Assembly: GCF_004135585.1 (NCBI RefSeq)
Contig: NZ_CP035501.1
Location: forward strand, 4,473,501 to 4,537,500
Length of the DNA stretch: 64,000 nt
Reading direction: 5' to 3'
DNA from: Sphingosinicella sp. BN140058
GTDB taxonomy: Bacteria > Pseudomonadota > Alphaproteobacteria > Sphingomonadales > Sphingomonadaceae
The notes under the pieces were generated by a model. It was given only the letters and a program-made list of their open reading frames with translations, searched no databases and had not been told where the DNA came from. The position numbers were made by a program, and so were the translations under genes. Position 1 is the stretch's first letter, and every line of letters begins with the position of its first letter. Below are positions 19,092 to 27,687 of the stretch, in pieces.

Positions 19092-20476
19092 CCTTCAAGA
19101 CGATCCTGACCGCCGCCGAGATGCGCGCGGCCGAAGCGGCGGCAGTCGCGGCCGGCACTCCGGACACGGAGCTGATGGAGCGTGCGGGCATCGCTGCCGC
19201 CGATGCGATCCTCGCTTATGCGGGGTGGCTTCCGGCCCTCATACTTTGCGGCCCCGGCAACAATGGCGGCGATGGCTATGTGATCGCGCGCAGGCTTGCA
19301 GAGCGCGGCGCCAAGGTCAGGGTGGCAGCGCTCGCAGAACCGGCGACTGCGGCTGCGCGGCAGGCGCGTGCACGCTGGTCCGGGCCGGTGGAAGCGCTCG
19401 ACGAGGCCTCGCCCGCGCCGGTGCTGATCGATGCGCTGTTCGGCACCGGGCTGACGCGCGGGCTCGACGAGCCGCTCTCGCAAATCTTGTTCAGGCTGGC
19501 GAACGCCGCACGTCTTGCAGTCGCAGTCGATCTGCCGAGCGGCGTTGCCACGGACGACGGCGCGCTGCTGTCGCCCGTTCCGGATTTCGATCTCACCATT
19601 TCGTTCGCGACACTGAAGCCGGCGCATCTGCTGCAACCGGCGGCGCGGCATATGGGGCGTCTGGTCGTCGCCGATATCGGCCTCGACGCGGACAGCCGAC
19701 TGGAAACGGTCGAGCGGCCGCTGCTGGTCGGGCCGGGCCCCGCCGATCACAAATATAGCCGCGGCTATGTGGCGGTGCTCGCCGGAGAGATGCCGGGGGC
19801 GGCAGCGCTCACCGCGTCTGCCTCGCTACGCTGCGGGGCAGGCTATGTGCGGCTGGTGGCGCCGGCGGTGGTGGAAGGGGTGCCGAGGGCCGTGGTCCAG
19901 GGCGGTGCCGACGCCGAAGCGGTGCTTGCCGATCCGCGGGTGAGCGCGATCGCGATCGGTCCCGGATTGGGCAGGGACGCTGCGGCGCGGACCCTGCTCG
20001 ACCGCGCGCTCGGCGCCGAGGCGAAGCTGGTGCTCGATGCCGATGCCCTGACCCTTGCTGCCGAGGAAGGCTTCGGCTTCCTGCATCGGGCGCGCATGCC
20101 GCCGGTGCTGACTCCGCATGCCGGCGAGTTCGCGCGCCTGTTCGCGGATCGCCGCGGCAGCAAGGTCGATCAGGCACGCCGTGCCGCCGAGCAGGCGCGG
20201 TCGGTGATCGTCTACAAGGGCCCCGACACGGTCGTTGCGGCGCCCGATGGCCGTGTTGCGATTGCGGTAAGTGCCCCGCACTGGCTCGCAACGGCCGGCA
20301 CCGGCGATGTCCTGACCGGCGTGATCGCCGCGATGCGCGCCTGGGGCCTCGAAGCCTTCGAAGCGGCCTGCGCCGGCGTATGGCTGCATGGCCGCGCCGC
20401 CGAGATCGCCGGGCCAGGCCTGATCGCCGACGATCTGCTCGACCACCTTCCAGAGGCGTTCGCGCAATGTCTTTGA
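19088..20476 (+). CDS. nnr: Bifunctional NAD(P)H-hydrate epimerase / ADP-dependent dehydratase
   Basis: Repairs hydrated NAD(P)H: the N-terminal YjeF-N domain (~1-205, with CGPGNNGGDGYVIARRL) epimerises R- and S-NAD(P)HX, and the C-terminal carbohydrate-kinase-like domain (~220-462, with GPGLGRD and the catalytic region ATAGTGDVLTGVIAAM) dehydrates the S form using ADP. The protein is 462 residues, a little shorter than E. coli Nnr (about 515). Start is GTG 19088 inside the upstream stop (GTGA). The end overlaps the methyltransferase gene by 10 nt. Confidence 0.95.
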   Translation: MTFKTILTAAEMRAAEAAAVAAGTPDTELMERAGIAAADAILAYAGWLPALILCGPGNNGGDGYVIARRLAERGAKVRVAALAEPATAAARQARARWSGPVEALDEASPAPVLIDALFGTGLTRGLDEPLSQILFRLANAARLAVAVDLPSGVATDDGALLSPVPDFDLTISFATLKPAHLLQPAARHMGRLVVADIGLDADSRLETVERPLLVGPGPADHKYSRGYVAVLAGEMPGAAALTASASLRCGAGYVRLVAPAVVEGVPRAVVQGGADAEAVLADPRVSAIAIGPGLGRDAAARTLLDRALGAEAKLVLDADALTLAAEEGFGFLHRARMPPVLTPHAGEFARLFADRRGSKVDQARRAAEQARSVIVYKGPDTVVAAPDGRVAIAVSAPHWLATAGTGDVLTGVIAAMRAWGLEAFEAACAGVWLHGRAAEIAGPGLIADDLLDHLPEAFAQCL

Positions 20477-21666
20477 GCCAAGTCGAAACCATCGTCCGTC
20501 TCGCCGGCCGCGGTGACGGCGTGACCGAGAGCGGGCGCTTCGTCCCGCTGGCCGCGCCGGGAGACGGCGTGACCGCCGATGGCTCCGTGCTGCCCGGACC
20601 GCACCACGTGAAGCCGCCCTGCCGGCATTTCCCGGAATGCGGGGGATGCCAGCTGCAGCATCTGGACGACGAGAGCTTCGGCGCCTTTCTTCGCGATCGC
20701 ATCGCCGGGGCGCTTGGCGCGCAGGGGCTTGCCGGCATCGACATTCTGCCCGCCCACATCTCGCCACCGAACAGCCGTCGCCGCGCGTCCCTTCGTGCCG
20801 AGCGGAGGGGCAAGCAGGTGCTGATCGGCTTCAATGCCGAGCAGAGCCACCGCATCGTCGACATGCACGAATGCCACATTCTGCGGCCCGAATTGTTTGC
20901 GCTCGTGCCGGCCCTGCGCCCGTTGCTTGCCCGGATGCTGCCTGCGCGGGGGCAGGGCGGGGTGCGCATGAGTTTGACCGATCAGGGTGTGGATCTGCTG
21001 CTCGAGAAGGTCGAGGCGGACGACCTTTCATCCTCCGAAGCGCTGACTGCGTTTGCGCAGGCGCATCGCCTGGCGCGGCTCAGCATCGACGACGGCTACG
21101 GCCCACAGACACGGTGGGAGCCGGATCCGGTGACCGTCACCCTCGGCGGTGCGCCGGTGCCGCTGCCGCACAACGCCTTTCTGCAGGCGACGCTTGAAGG
21201 TGAGGCAAGCCTGGTCGCTGCCGTCCGGGACGCGATCGGCGGCGCCCGGATCGTCGCCGATCTGTTTGCCGGTCTCGGCACCTTCGCGCTGTCGCTTGAT
21301 GGCCGCGTCCTGGCCGTCGAGGGCGCGCGGGACGCGGCACTGGCGCTCAAGGCAGCGGCCAATCGGAGCCAGCGCCAGCTGTTCGTCGATCATCGCGATC
21401 TGTTTCGGCGCCCACTCACCACCGATGAAGCCAATCGTTTCGAGGCGATCATACTCGATCCGCCGCGCGCGGGCGCGAAGGATCAGGTGCCGTTGCTTGC
21501 GGCAGCGAAGGTCCCCCGCATTGCCTACGTCTCGTGCAATCCGGGTACGTTCGCGCGGGATGCCAAGGCGCTGGTCGATGGCGGCTATCGGCTGGAGTGG
21601 GTGAAGCCCGTCGGCCAGTTCCGCTGGTCGACCCACGTCGAGCTCGTCGCAAGCTTCGCGCGCTGA
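20467..21666 (+). CDS. Class I SAM-dependent RNA (uracil-5) methyltransferase, RumA/TrmA family
   Basis: Probably makes 5-methyluridine in rRNA or tRNA. The 399-residue protein has a short TRAM-like N-terminus, the 4Fe-4S-type motif CRHFPECGGCQLQHL (residues ~46-60), the SAM-binding DLFAGLGTFAL and, near the C-terminus, YVSCNPGTFARDAKAL, which contains the catalytic Cys. The target (23S U747/U1939 or tRNA U54) cannot be decided. The ATG at 20467 overlaps the nnr stop by 10 nt. Confidence 0.92.
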   Translation: MSLSQVETIVRLAGRGDGVTESGRFVPLAAPGDGVTADGSVLPGPHHVKPPCRHFPECGGCQLQHLDDESFGAFLRDRIAGALGAQGLAGIDILPAHISPPNSRRRASLRAERRGKQVLIGFNAEQSHRIVDMHECHILRPELFALVPALRPLLARMLPARGQGGVRMSLTDQGVDLLLEKVEADDLSSSEALTAFAQAHRLARLSIDDGYGPQTRWEPDPVTVTLGGAPVPLPHNAFLQATLEGEASLVAAVRDAIGGARIVADLFAGLGTFALSLDGRVLAVEGARDAALALKAAANRSQRQLFVDHRDLFRRPLTTDEANRFEAIILDPPRAGAKDQVPLLAAAKVPRIAYVSCNPGTFARDAKALVDGGYRLEWVKPVGQFRWSTHVELVASFAR

Positions 21667-21723
21667 TCCATTTGCGGGAAACCTCCCGCCGGTCCGACGT
21701 TCACGCCTCGAAGGAGAGGCGTC

Positions 21724-21912
21724 ATGGCTGCGATCATCGGACGCGTGGTCAAGAACGGCGACGGGGCAATGCCTTACAAGGTGGTGCTGGAGCTCGAAGA
21801 CGGTAGCGTCGTCGAGCACCGCGTTGCCTCGATACGCGCCGGCGAACACATGATCCGAGAAGCTCTGGAGATTCCGGTCCAGGCGCCACGGATCGATCCC
21901 TGGAATCCGTGA
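21724..21912 (+). CDS. Small unknown protein, 62 aa
   Basis: A short soluble protein not recognised. The ATG at 21724 has AAGGAGAG about 7 nt upstream. The central part (YKVVLELEDGSVVEHRVASIRAG) looks like a small beta sheet; it ends IDPWNP. It stands alone between the methyltransferase and a sensor kinase on the same strand. Confidence 0.6.
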   Translation: MAAIIGRVVKNGDGAMPYKVVLELEDGSVVEHRVASIRAGEHMIREALEIPVQAPRIDPWNP

Positions 21913-22012
21913 AATCCTTGCCCATGGTCGCGCGCTCGCAGATCCCGTGACCAGCCGCACCGCTGGGCTCAAAGCGGTTGCGGCGGCTCGGTTGCTCTGG
22001 GATGAGGGAGCA

Positions 22013-24100
22013 ATGCACGGGTCTACCAGGTCTGGCCTTCGGGAAGGCGCGCGACATCTGGGAAGCAGCCGAGGGACGACTGCGATCATTGCCCTTGCCG
22101 CGCTCCTGCTGGCGGCTTTCGTCTGGGCGGCGGCCTTGTATCAGAGCGATTTCGAGCGACGCACGGCGGAACGCGGCGCGATGGCGCAGGTCACGTTTCG
22201 GGCGATCATGCTGCAGCAATATGTCACGCGCACCCTCGACGCCGCCAATATTGCAACGCTGCACGTAGCCGAAATCGAGGAGGATGGGCGTGGTGCAGCA
22301 CTGCGGGGCAGCGCTGGCCGTCCGGCTCGGATCAGCGGGCCGATCGCACGCAACCCATCCTTTCTGGGGCTCAGTGTCGCCGATGCACGTGGCGAAATCG
22401 TCGCAACGACGGTGCCCGGTGCAGGCCCCGCGATCAACGTGCGCGGGCACCCGGCATTCATGCCGCATGTCGCGCGCGACACCGACAGCCTGTTCGTCAG
22501 CAAGCCCGGCTTCTCGCGAATTCTTGGGCGCAACAGCGTCTGGCTGTCGCGACGGCTGAACCGTTCCGACGGCGCCTTCGACGGTGTCGTCGCGATCAAC
22601 ATGGACCCGGCGCAGCTCACCGGCATCTACGACCAGGCGGCGATCTCCACCTCCGACGTCGCCTCGGTGGTTGGCCTGGACGGAATCATCCGGTCGCGAC
22701 GAACCCGGAACGGGATCAGTTCGGGGGAGGATATCAGCAAGAGCCGTGCGTTTGCAGTCGAGGCGCAGTCGCCGAACACGACGTATCTCGGCCCCGGCGC
22801 CTTCGACGGGCAGCCCCGCTACGTCAGCGAGCGCCACATCGCGGGCTACCCGCTGTTCGTCAGCTACAGCGTGCGTCAGGACGAGGTGCTCGAACCGGCG
22901 CGGCATCGCGGACGCCTGTTCCTGCTCGCCGCCGGGCTCGTCACGCTGCTCGATGCTCTGCTTGCGGTGATCCTGATCGTCGTGCTGCGACGGCGCGAGC
23001 AGCGCGCAAGCGTGCTGGCTGCCGCAAAGGCGCAGTTGGAGGAGGCGCAGCGGGTCGGCCAGATCGGCGACTGGGCCTTCCGCCTCAACAGCACTGAGGC
23101 ACGTTGGTCGCCGGAGCTGTTCAGACTCTACGAACGGGATCCGCAGCTCGGTGCGCCGAGCGCCCAGGATTTCGAGCAGTGGCTGCATCCGGCTTCGGCG
23201 AAGGCGCATTGGGACGCGGTCGCGCGGACCCTGGAAACAGGGGAAGCCGGCTCATGGGAAGTCATGGTGCGCCTGCCCAGCGGCGGCCTGCGCAACCATC
23301 TGATCTCGGCGGTGCCGACGCGTGACGAGCAGGGCCGGATCACCGGGCTTCACGGCACCACCCAGGACGTCACCGAACGCAAGAAGCTGGAGTCGCTTCA
23401 GGCCGAAGTGGCCCATCTCGGCCGCGTCGAAGCGATGAATGCCATGGCGGCAACGCTCGCCCACGAGCTGAATCAGCCGCTGACCGCTGCGTCGAATTAT
23501 CTGTTCGGCAGTCGTCGTATGCTGCTCAAGCCGGACGCACCTCGCGCCGATGCGATCGGCGGCCTCGAAGCGGCGCGGGAGCAAATCGGTCTCGCTGCCG
23601 AGATCATTCGGCGGGCGCGGGCGATGGTGGCCAAGGAGCCGACGAAAATGGCGCCGGTGTCGATCGCCGAGATTGTCGACGATGCGATCACATTGCTCGC
23701 GGCGGGAGAGAAGCTTGGCGGAATCCAGCTGCGCCGAGCGCTCAGCCCCGAGGCTTCATGCGTCCTCGCCGACAGGATCCAGGTGCAACAGGTGGTGATG
23801 AACCTCGCTCGGAACGCCTGTGAGGCCGCTGCCGAGGCAATTCATCCGCAAGTCACCATTGCCAGCAACCGCGCCGAGGACGGGTTCGTCTGCATTTCGA
23901 TCGAGGATAACGGACCGGGCTTCCCCGGCGACGCCGATCAGCTGTTTTCGCCGTTCGTCACCGGCAAGTCGGATGGCCTCGGGCTGGGCCTCTCGATCTC
24001 CCGCACCATCATCGAGGCCCATGGTGGCCGGATCTGGGCCGAAAACCGCAGCGAGGGCGGCGGCCGGGTGTCGTTCACCTTGCCGTTCGCCGCGCCGTGA
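22013..24100 (+). CDS. Membrane sensor histidine kinase with PAS domain
   Basis: Signal-sensing kinase of 695 residues. Membrane helices near residues 22-45 and 295-320 flank a ~250-residue periplasmic sensor with a double-Cache-like layout (SVADARGEIVATTVPG, VVGLDGIIRSRR). Next come a PAS-like domain (~345-455, QIGDWAFRLNSTEARWSPELFRLYER), a short coiled coil, a dimerisation domain with the phospho-acceptor in LAHELNQPL (His about 484, FixL/DctB-like) and an HATPase domain with N (NLARNACEAA), G1 (EDNGPGF) and G2 (GLGLGLSIS) boxes. No receiver domain or partner regulator gene is adjacent. The start ATG at 22013 has GAGGGAGC upstream; the frame also opens at GTG 21947. Confidence 0.9.
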   Translation: MHGSTRSGLREGARHLGSSRGTTAIIALAALLLAAFVWAAALYQSDFERRTAERGAMAQVTFRAIMLQQYVTRTLDAANIATLHVAEIEEDGRGAALRGSAGRPARISGPIARNPSFLGLSVADARGEIVATTVPGAGPAINVRGHPAFMPHVARDTDSLFVSKPGFSRILGRNSVWLSRRLNRSDGAFDGVVAINMDPAQLTGIYDQAAISTSDVASVVGLDGIIRSRRTRNGISSGEDISKSRAFAVEAQSPNTTYLGPGAFDGQPRYVSERHIAGYPLFVSYSVRQDEVLEPARHRGRLFLLAAGLVTLLDALLAVILIVVLRRREQRASVLAAAKAQLEEAQRVGQIGDWAFRLNSTEARWSPELFRLYERDPQLGAPSAQDFEQWLHPASAKAHWDAVARTLETGEAGSWEVMVRLPSGGLRNHLISAVPTRDEQGRITGLHGTTQDVTERKKLESLQAEVAHLGRVEAMNAMAATLAHELNQPLTAASNYLFGSRRMLLKPDAPRADAIGGLEAAREQIGLAAEIIRRARAMVAKEPTKMAPVSIAEIVDDAITLLAAGEKLGGIQLRRALSPEASCVLADRIQVQQVVMNLARNACEAAAEAIHPQVTIASNRAEDGFVCISIEDNGPGFPGDADQLFSPFVTGKSDGLGLGLSISRTIIEAHGGRIWAENRSEGGGRVSFTLPFAAP

Positions 24101-24124
24101 GGCGGGTTACGCGCGCTCACGGCG
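24093..24124. terminator. Inverted repeat between the convergent kinases
   Basis: CGCCGTGAG (24093-24101) pairs perfectly with CTCACGGCG (24116-24124). The stem contains both stop codons of the two convergent kinase genes, so it could act as a shared bidirectional transcription end, although no T-run is present on either side. Confidence 0.4.
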
Positions 24125-26348
24125 TGGAGTCGATGGCGTGGCGCACACGGCGCGCGAGTTGCTGCGCGCTATAGGGTTTCTGGAGAAGAGCCCTGCCGGC
24201 ATCGATGCCATTGCCGGGAACGAGCCCCTCCGGCGCATAGCCGGTGGTAAAGAGCAGGTTCAGTCCGGGCCGCTGGGCCCTGGCGGCTTCGGCGAGACGG
24301 CGGCCGTCCATCTCCGGCATGACGATGTCCGTGAATAGCAAGGTGATGTTCGGCTCGGAGTCGAGCAGCGCGAGCGCTTCGATGCCGTTCGAGGCGTCGA
24401 GTACGCGATAGCCGAGTTCGCGCAGCGTCTCGGCCCCCATCTCGCGCACCCGCGGCTCGTCCTCGGCGAGCAGGATGGTTTCTCCCGGTCGGGCGCGGGG
24501 GAGATGATCGTTCTTCGCGATCGGATCGACATCGGCAATCTCTTCGTCGCCAAGGTAACGGGGCAGGAAAATCCCGATCGTCGTCCCGACGCCCGGCAGC
24601 GAGTCGATCGAGAGGTGCCCTCCCGATTGCCGGACGAAGCCATAGACCTGGCTGAGCCCGAGGCCCGTGCCGCGGCCGACTTCCTTCGTCGTGAAGAAGG
24701 GCTCGGCGGCACGGGCGACGACGTCGGCAGGCATGCCGCAGCCGGTGTCGATCACGGCGATACGGACGAAGTCGCCGCCGGTCACGTCCCCGGCGGTATC
24801 GCCGGCCGCTTCATCCGAGTGCCGATTGGATGTCTCGATCGCCAGCGTACCGCCGTTCGGCATCGCGTCCCGGGCGTTGATCGCGAGATTGAGGACCGCA
24901 TTTTCGAGCTGGGCGCGATCCACGCGGACCCGCCAAAGGCTTTCTCCAAGACGCGGCTCGAACCTGATAGCTTCGCTGAGCGACCGCCGCAGGATCTCCG
25001 ACATGCCGGCGATCAACGCGTTGACGTCGATCACCTGCGGCGACAGCGATTGCCGCCGGCCGAACGCGAGCAGCCGCCGGGTCAATTCGGCGGCACGGTC
25101 GGCACCCTGCCGCGCATTGTCGATCGCGCGCGCGACCCGCTCCGGATCGCCGGCCCGGCGCACCGCCATGTCGAGATTGCCGACGATCACGGCGAGCATG
25201 TTGTTGAAATCGTGTGCGATCCCGCCGGTCAATTGGCCAACCGCCTCCATCTTCTGCATCTGACGGACCTGCGCTTCGGCCATCTCTCGCGCCTCGCCCT
25301 CGGCACGCAGCCGGGCGTTGGCGTCTTCGAGTTCGGCCGTGCGAACGCGCACTTCGCGCTCGATCTCCGCACGTGCGCGCACCTGCTGCAACATCACCGC
25401 CGCGATCAGGAGGCTGATCAGGGTCCCGGCACCGCCGACGAGCAAAGCCAGGAACAGCGGCGACCCGGCGTCGAAATGCTCGGTGGACGAAAGCCTGACG
25501 CGCCAGGGACGGCCCGCGACCTCCATGTGTCGGACGACCCTATGATCCGGGGCGAGGGGCTGCGCTTGGCTTCGGTAAAGCAGATGATCATCATCGACGG
25601 ACCTGTCGAAAACCTCTACCACCAGGTTTCCGAGATCACGTTCGGCGAAGATCGCTCCGAACAGGTCGTAGGCCCGCAGCGGGCTGTAGACCCAGCCGAA
25701 GAGTGGGGTCTTCGGGGTTCCCGCCTGATCATGATGCGAGCCGCGAAACAGCGGGGTGTAGATCAGAAAACCCGGCTGCTTCACCGGGTTGATCTCCTGG
25801 ACGAGCCGGACCTTGCCGGTCGCCCGGCTGTGCCCCGCCTTCGCCGCCGCGATCATCGCCTCGCGGCGGGTGGCTTCGCTCAGCATGTCGAAACCGAGCG
25901 CCGCCTGATTCTGCCGATTAAGCGGTTCGAGATAGACCACCGCGGAATAATCGGGCCGTGCGCCGTTCGGCCAAAGGCGCAGCGTTCGGGTGCTGGCGGT
26001 CGCCGTCTTGCGGGCAAGCGCTTCGGCATCGGACGCGTAGATGGAATAGCCGATGCCAAGAACGCCCGGATAGTTTTCCTCCAGCCGCAGCCTAGAAATA
26101 TAATCGTGAAAATCTTCGGCGTTTACGTCTTCGGAGGCCTGGAGGAATCCGGCCGTGCCCCGCAGCAACGTGAGCTGCCCCAGCATTCGACTCTCGATCG
26201 CAGCCACGGCACTGTCGGCAAGGGCGTCGAAGCGCGCTTGTCGACGTCCCGCTTCCGCTTGGGCGGTCAGCATGGCGGCAATGGCCGTGCCGGTGAGCCC
26301 GACGATTAGCGCAAGCAGGGGCGCGGCGTAACGGCGCACGAACGTCAT
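24117..26348 (-). CDS. Hybrid sensor histidine kinase with CHASE domain and receiver
   Basis: A 742-residue membrane kinase. Domains in order: membrane helix (~5-28), periplasmic CHASE domain (~50-265, with ENYPGVLGIGYSIYASD), a second helix near 300-325, a coiled linker, HisKA with phospho-acceptor in IAHDFNNMLAVIVGN (~380), HATPase with N box (AVLNLAINARDAM), G1 (DTGCGM) and G2 (GRGTGLGLSQ), then a receiver domain (~620-735, ILLAEDEP, phospho-Asp in LLFTDIVMPEMDG). This is the BaeS-like hybrid form common in soil and freshwater alphaproteobacteria. Ligand unknown. Start at the ATG 26348 rather than the longer frame to 26417. Confidence 0.9.
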   Translation of the reverse strand: MTFVRRYAAPLLALIVGLTGTAIAAMLTAQAEAGRRQARFDALADSAVAAIESRMLGQLTLLRGTAGFLQASEDVNAEDFHDYISRLRLEENYPGVLGIGYSIYASDAEALARKTATASTRTLRLWPNGARPDYSAVVYLEPLNRQNQAALGFDMLSEATRREAMIAAAKAGHSRATGKVRLVQEINPVKQPGFLIYTPLFRGSHHDQAGTPKTPLFGWVYSPLRAYDLFGAIFAERDLGNLVVEVFDRSVDDDHLLYRSQAQPLAPDHRVVRHMEVAGRPWRVRLSSTEHFDAGSPLFLALLVGGAGTLISLLIAAVMLQQVRARAEIEREVRVRTAELEDANARLRAEGEAREMAEAQVRQMQKMEAVGQLTGGIAHDFNNMLAVIVGNLDMAVRRAGDPERVARAIDNARQGADRAAELTRRLLAFGRRQSLSPQVIDVNALIAGMSEILRRSLSEAIRFEPRLGESLWRVRVDRAQLENAVLNLAINARDAMPNGGTLAIETSNRHSDEAAGDTAGDVTGGDFVRIAVIDTGCGMPADVVARAAEPFFTTKEVGRGTGLGLSQVYGFVRQSGGHLSIDSLPGVGTTIGIFLPRYLGDEEIADVDPIAKNDHLPRARPGETILLAEDEPRVREMGAETLRELGYRVLDASNGIEALALLDSEPNITLLFTDIVMPEMDGRRLAEAARAQRPGLNLLFTTGYAPEGLVPGNGIDAGRALLQKPYSAQQLARRVRHAIDSTP

Positions 26349-26415
26349 GCAAGTCCGACTATCCGTTGCAGGGATTGGGTCAACGCCTCGTGCCCGTATC
26401 GGCCCCGGTTTGGAC

Positions 26416-26449
26416 AAAAAAGAACCCCCGCCGGTGACGACGGGGGTTC
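26416..26449 (-). terminator. Rho-independent terminator of the DHS-like gene
   Basis: On the minus strand GAACCCCCG (from 26449) pairs perfectly with CGGGGGTTC (to 26422), loop 10 nt, followed by six T (26421-26416). It lies directly after the stop of the deoxyhypusine-synthase-like gene at 26475. Confidence 0.9.
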
Positions 26450-26474
26450 CTGATTGCGGAAAGCCGTTCAGGGC

Positions 26475-27527
26475 CTATTTGTCGAACAGCTTGGCGAAGC
26501 GACGCTGCGCGCGCTCGCGCCAGTGGCCGCGGTGATAGGCATCGGATGCGAGCAGCGGCATGACGCTGGTCGCTTCGGCAAACACCATCTGTTCGAGCGC
26601 GGTCGAAACCTTGCCCCAACTGGCGGCTTCCTGAAGGGTCGACGAGGAGCAGGCGCCGTCGCGGACGTCGGCGACGGTGATCTGGACCGCATATTTGTGG
26701 ACCTCGACTTCCTTGCCGAGGATTTCGGCGCAAACGACCGTATCCTGGACGAAGTTCTTCGGCACGCCGCCGCCGACCATCAGCAGGCCCGAGACGCCGG
26801 CCTCGATCTTGATGTCGGTGAGCTCGCGGAAGTCCGCAATCGAATCCAGCGTCAGATAGGGCTTGCCTTCCTTCATGCGATCGACCTGGTGCTTGACGAG
26901 GCCGAAACCGGCCGAGCTGTCGGTGAAAGCCGGGCAGAAGATCGGCACGTCATGCTCGTAGGCGAGCTTGACCAGGCTGTTCTCCTTCTTGCCGTTCACC
27001 GTCAGCCACTTGCCCATTTCGCGGATGAACTCGCGCGAGGAATAGGGACGGGCTTCGAGCGAATTGGCGATCTCGCCGATCGTGTGATCGGTTTCCTGCA
27101 GCTTCTCCTCGTCGATATACGTGTCGTAGATACGATCGATGTAGAGCGAGCGCAGGGTGTCGTCGTCGGGGATCTCGAGCGCCTGGTAATGCTTGTGGCC
27201 GAGCGCCTCGAAGAAATCCATGTCGACGATGCTGGCGCCGGTGGCGACGACCGCATCGACCATGTTGTTGCGGATCAGCTCGGCATAGAGATCCATGCAG
27301 CCGCCGGCCGAGGTCGATCCGGCGATGACCAGGAAGATCGAGCAATCCTTGTCGGCGAGCATCTGGTTGTAGATGTCCGCAGCGCGGCCGAGATCGCGGC
27401 TGGTGAAGCTCATCTTCTTCATCGCGTCGACGATCGGACGCGCATCGAAGCTCTTGATGTCGATATGCTCGACGACGGACGAGAGGAGCTCGGCCTTGCG
27501 GGTGTCGTTGCGGCTCAGATCGTTCAT
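26475..27527 (-). CDS. Deoxyhypusine synthase-like protein (probable polyamine enzyme)
   Basis: A 350-residue member of the deoxyhypusine synthase family. Bacteria lack eIF5A, so the eukaryotic reaction is not available; family members outside that role transfer the aminobutyl group of spermidine or putrescine to a free amine, and plant homospermidine synthase arose from DHS. The catalytic lysine region is kept: EAASWGKV near residue 313 matches the human active site SWGKI (Lys329). NAD-binding glycine-rich stretches are present (VIAGSTSAGGCMD, LLMVGGGVPKN). It follows the decarboxylase gene on the same strand after 160 nt. Homospermidine synthesis is a plausible role, not shown. RBS GAGGAT precedes the ATG. 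Confidence 0.85.
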   Translation of the reverse strand: MNDLSRNDTRKAELLSSVVEHIDIKSFDARPIVDAMKKMSFTSRDLGRAADIYNQMLADKDCSIFLVIAGSTSAGGCMDLYAELIRNNMVDAVVATGASIVDMDFFEALGHKHYQALEIPDDDTLRSLYIDRIYDTYIDEEKLQETDHTIGEIANSLEARPYSSREFIREMGKWLTVNGKKENSLVKLAYEHDVPIFCPAFTDSSAGFGLVKHQVDRMKEGKPYLTLDSIADFRELTDIKIEAGVSGLLMVGGGVPKNFVQDTVVCAEILGKEVEVHKYAVQITVADVRDGACSSSTLQEAASWGKVSTALEQMVFAEATSVMPLLASDAYHRGHWRERAQRRFAKLFDK

Positions 27528-27593
27528 TCTTCAATCCTCATAGCAATCGTCATGCCGGGGGTAGGCGGCATCTCGATAGTCAATGTCTGTTAC

Positions 27594-27629
27594 GGGGACG
27601 AGACCGAGCCTCGCTCAGGTCCCGTCCCC
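27594..27629 (-). repeat. Stem-loop in the decarboxylase-to-DHS-like gap
   Basis: GGGGACGAGACC (27594-27605) pairs with GGTCCCGTCCCC (27618-27629) with one mismatch and a 12-nt loop. It lies between the two polyamine genes on the minus strand and has no U-run, so it could be an RNA processing or stability element rather than a terminator. Confidence 0.5.
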
Positions 27630-27687
27630 TATACATATCGGCGCCTTGCTCGGACCTTAATCGATTGAGGCTACGCCTCTTTTTCGA

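Noticed and set aside
27667..27684. Plus-strand terminator GAGGC-tac-GCCTC-TTTTT
   Set aside because: No plus-strand transcript is expected to end there; both flanking genes are on the minus strand.
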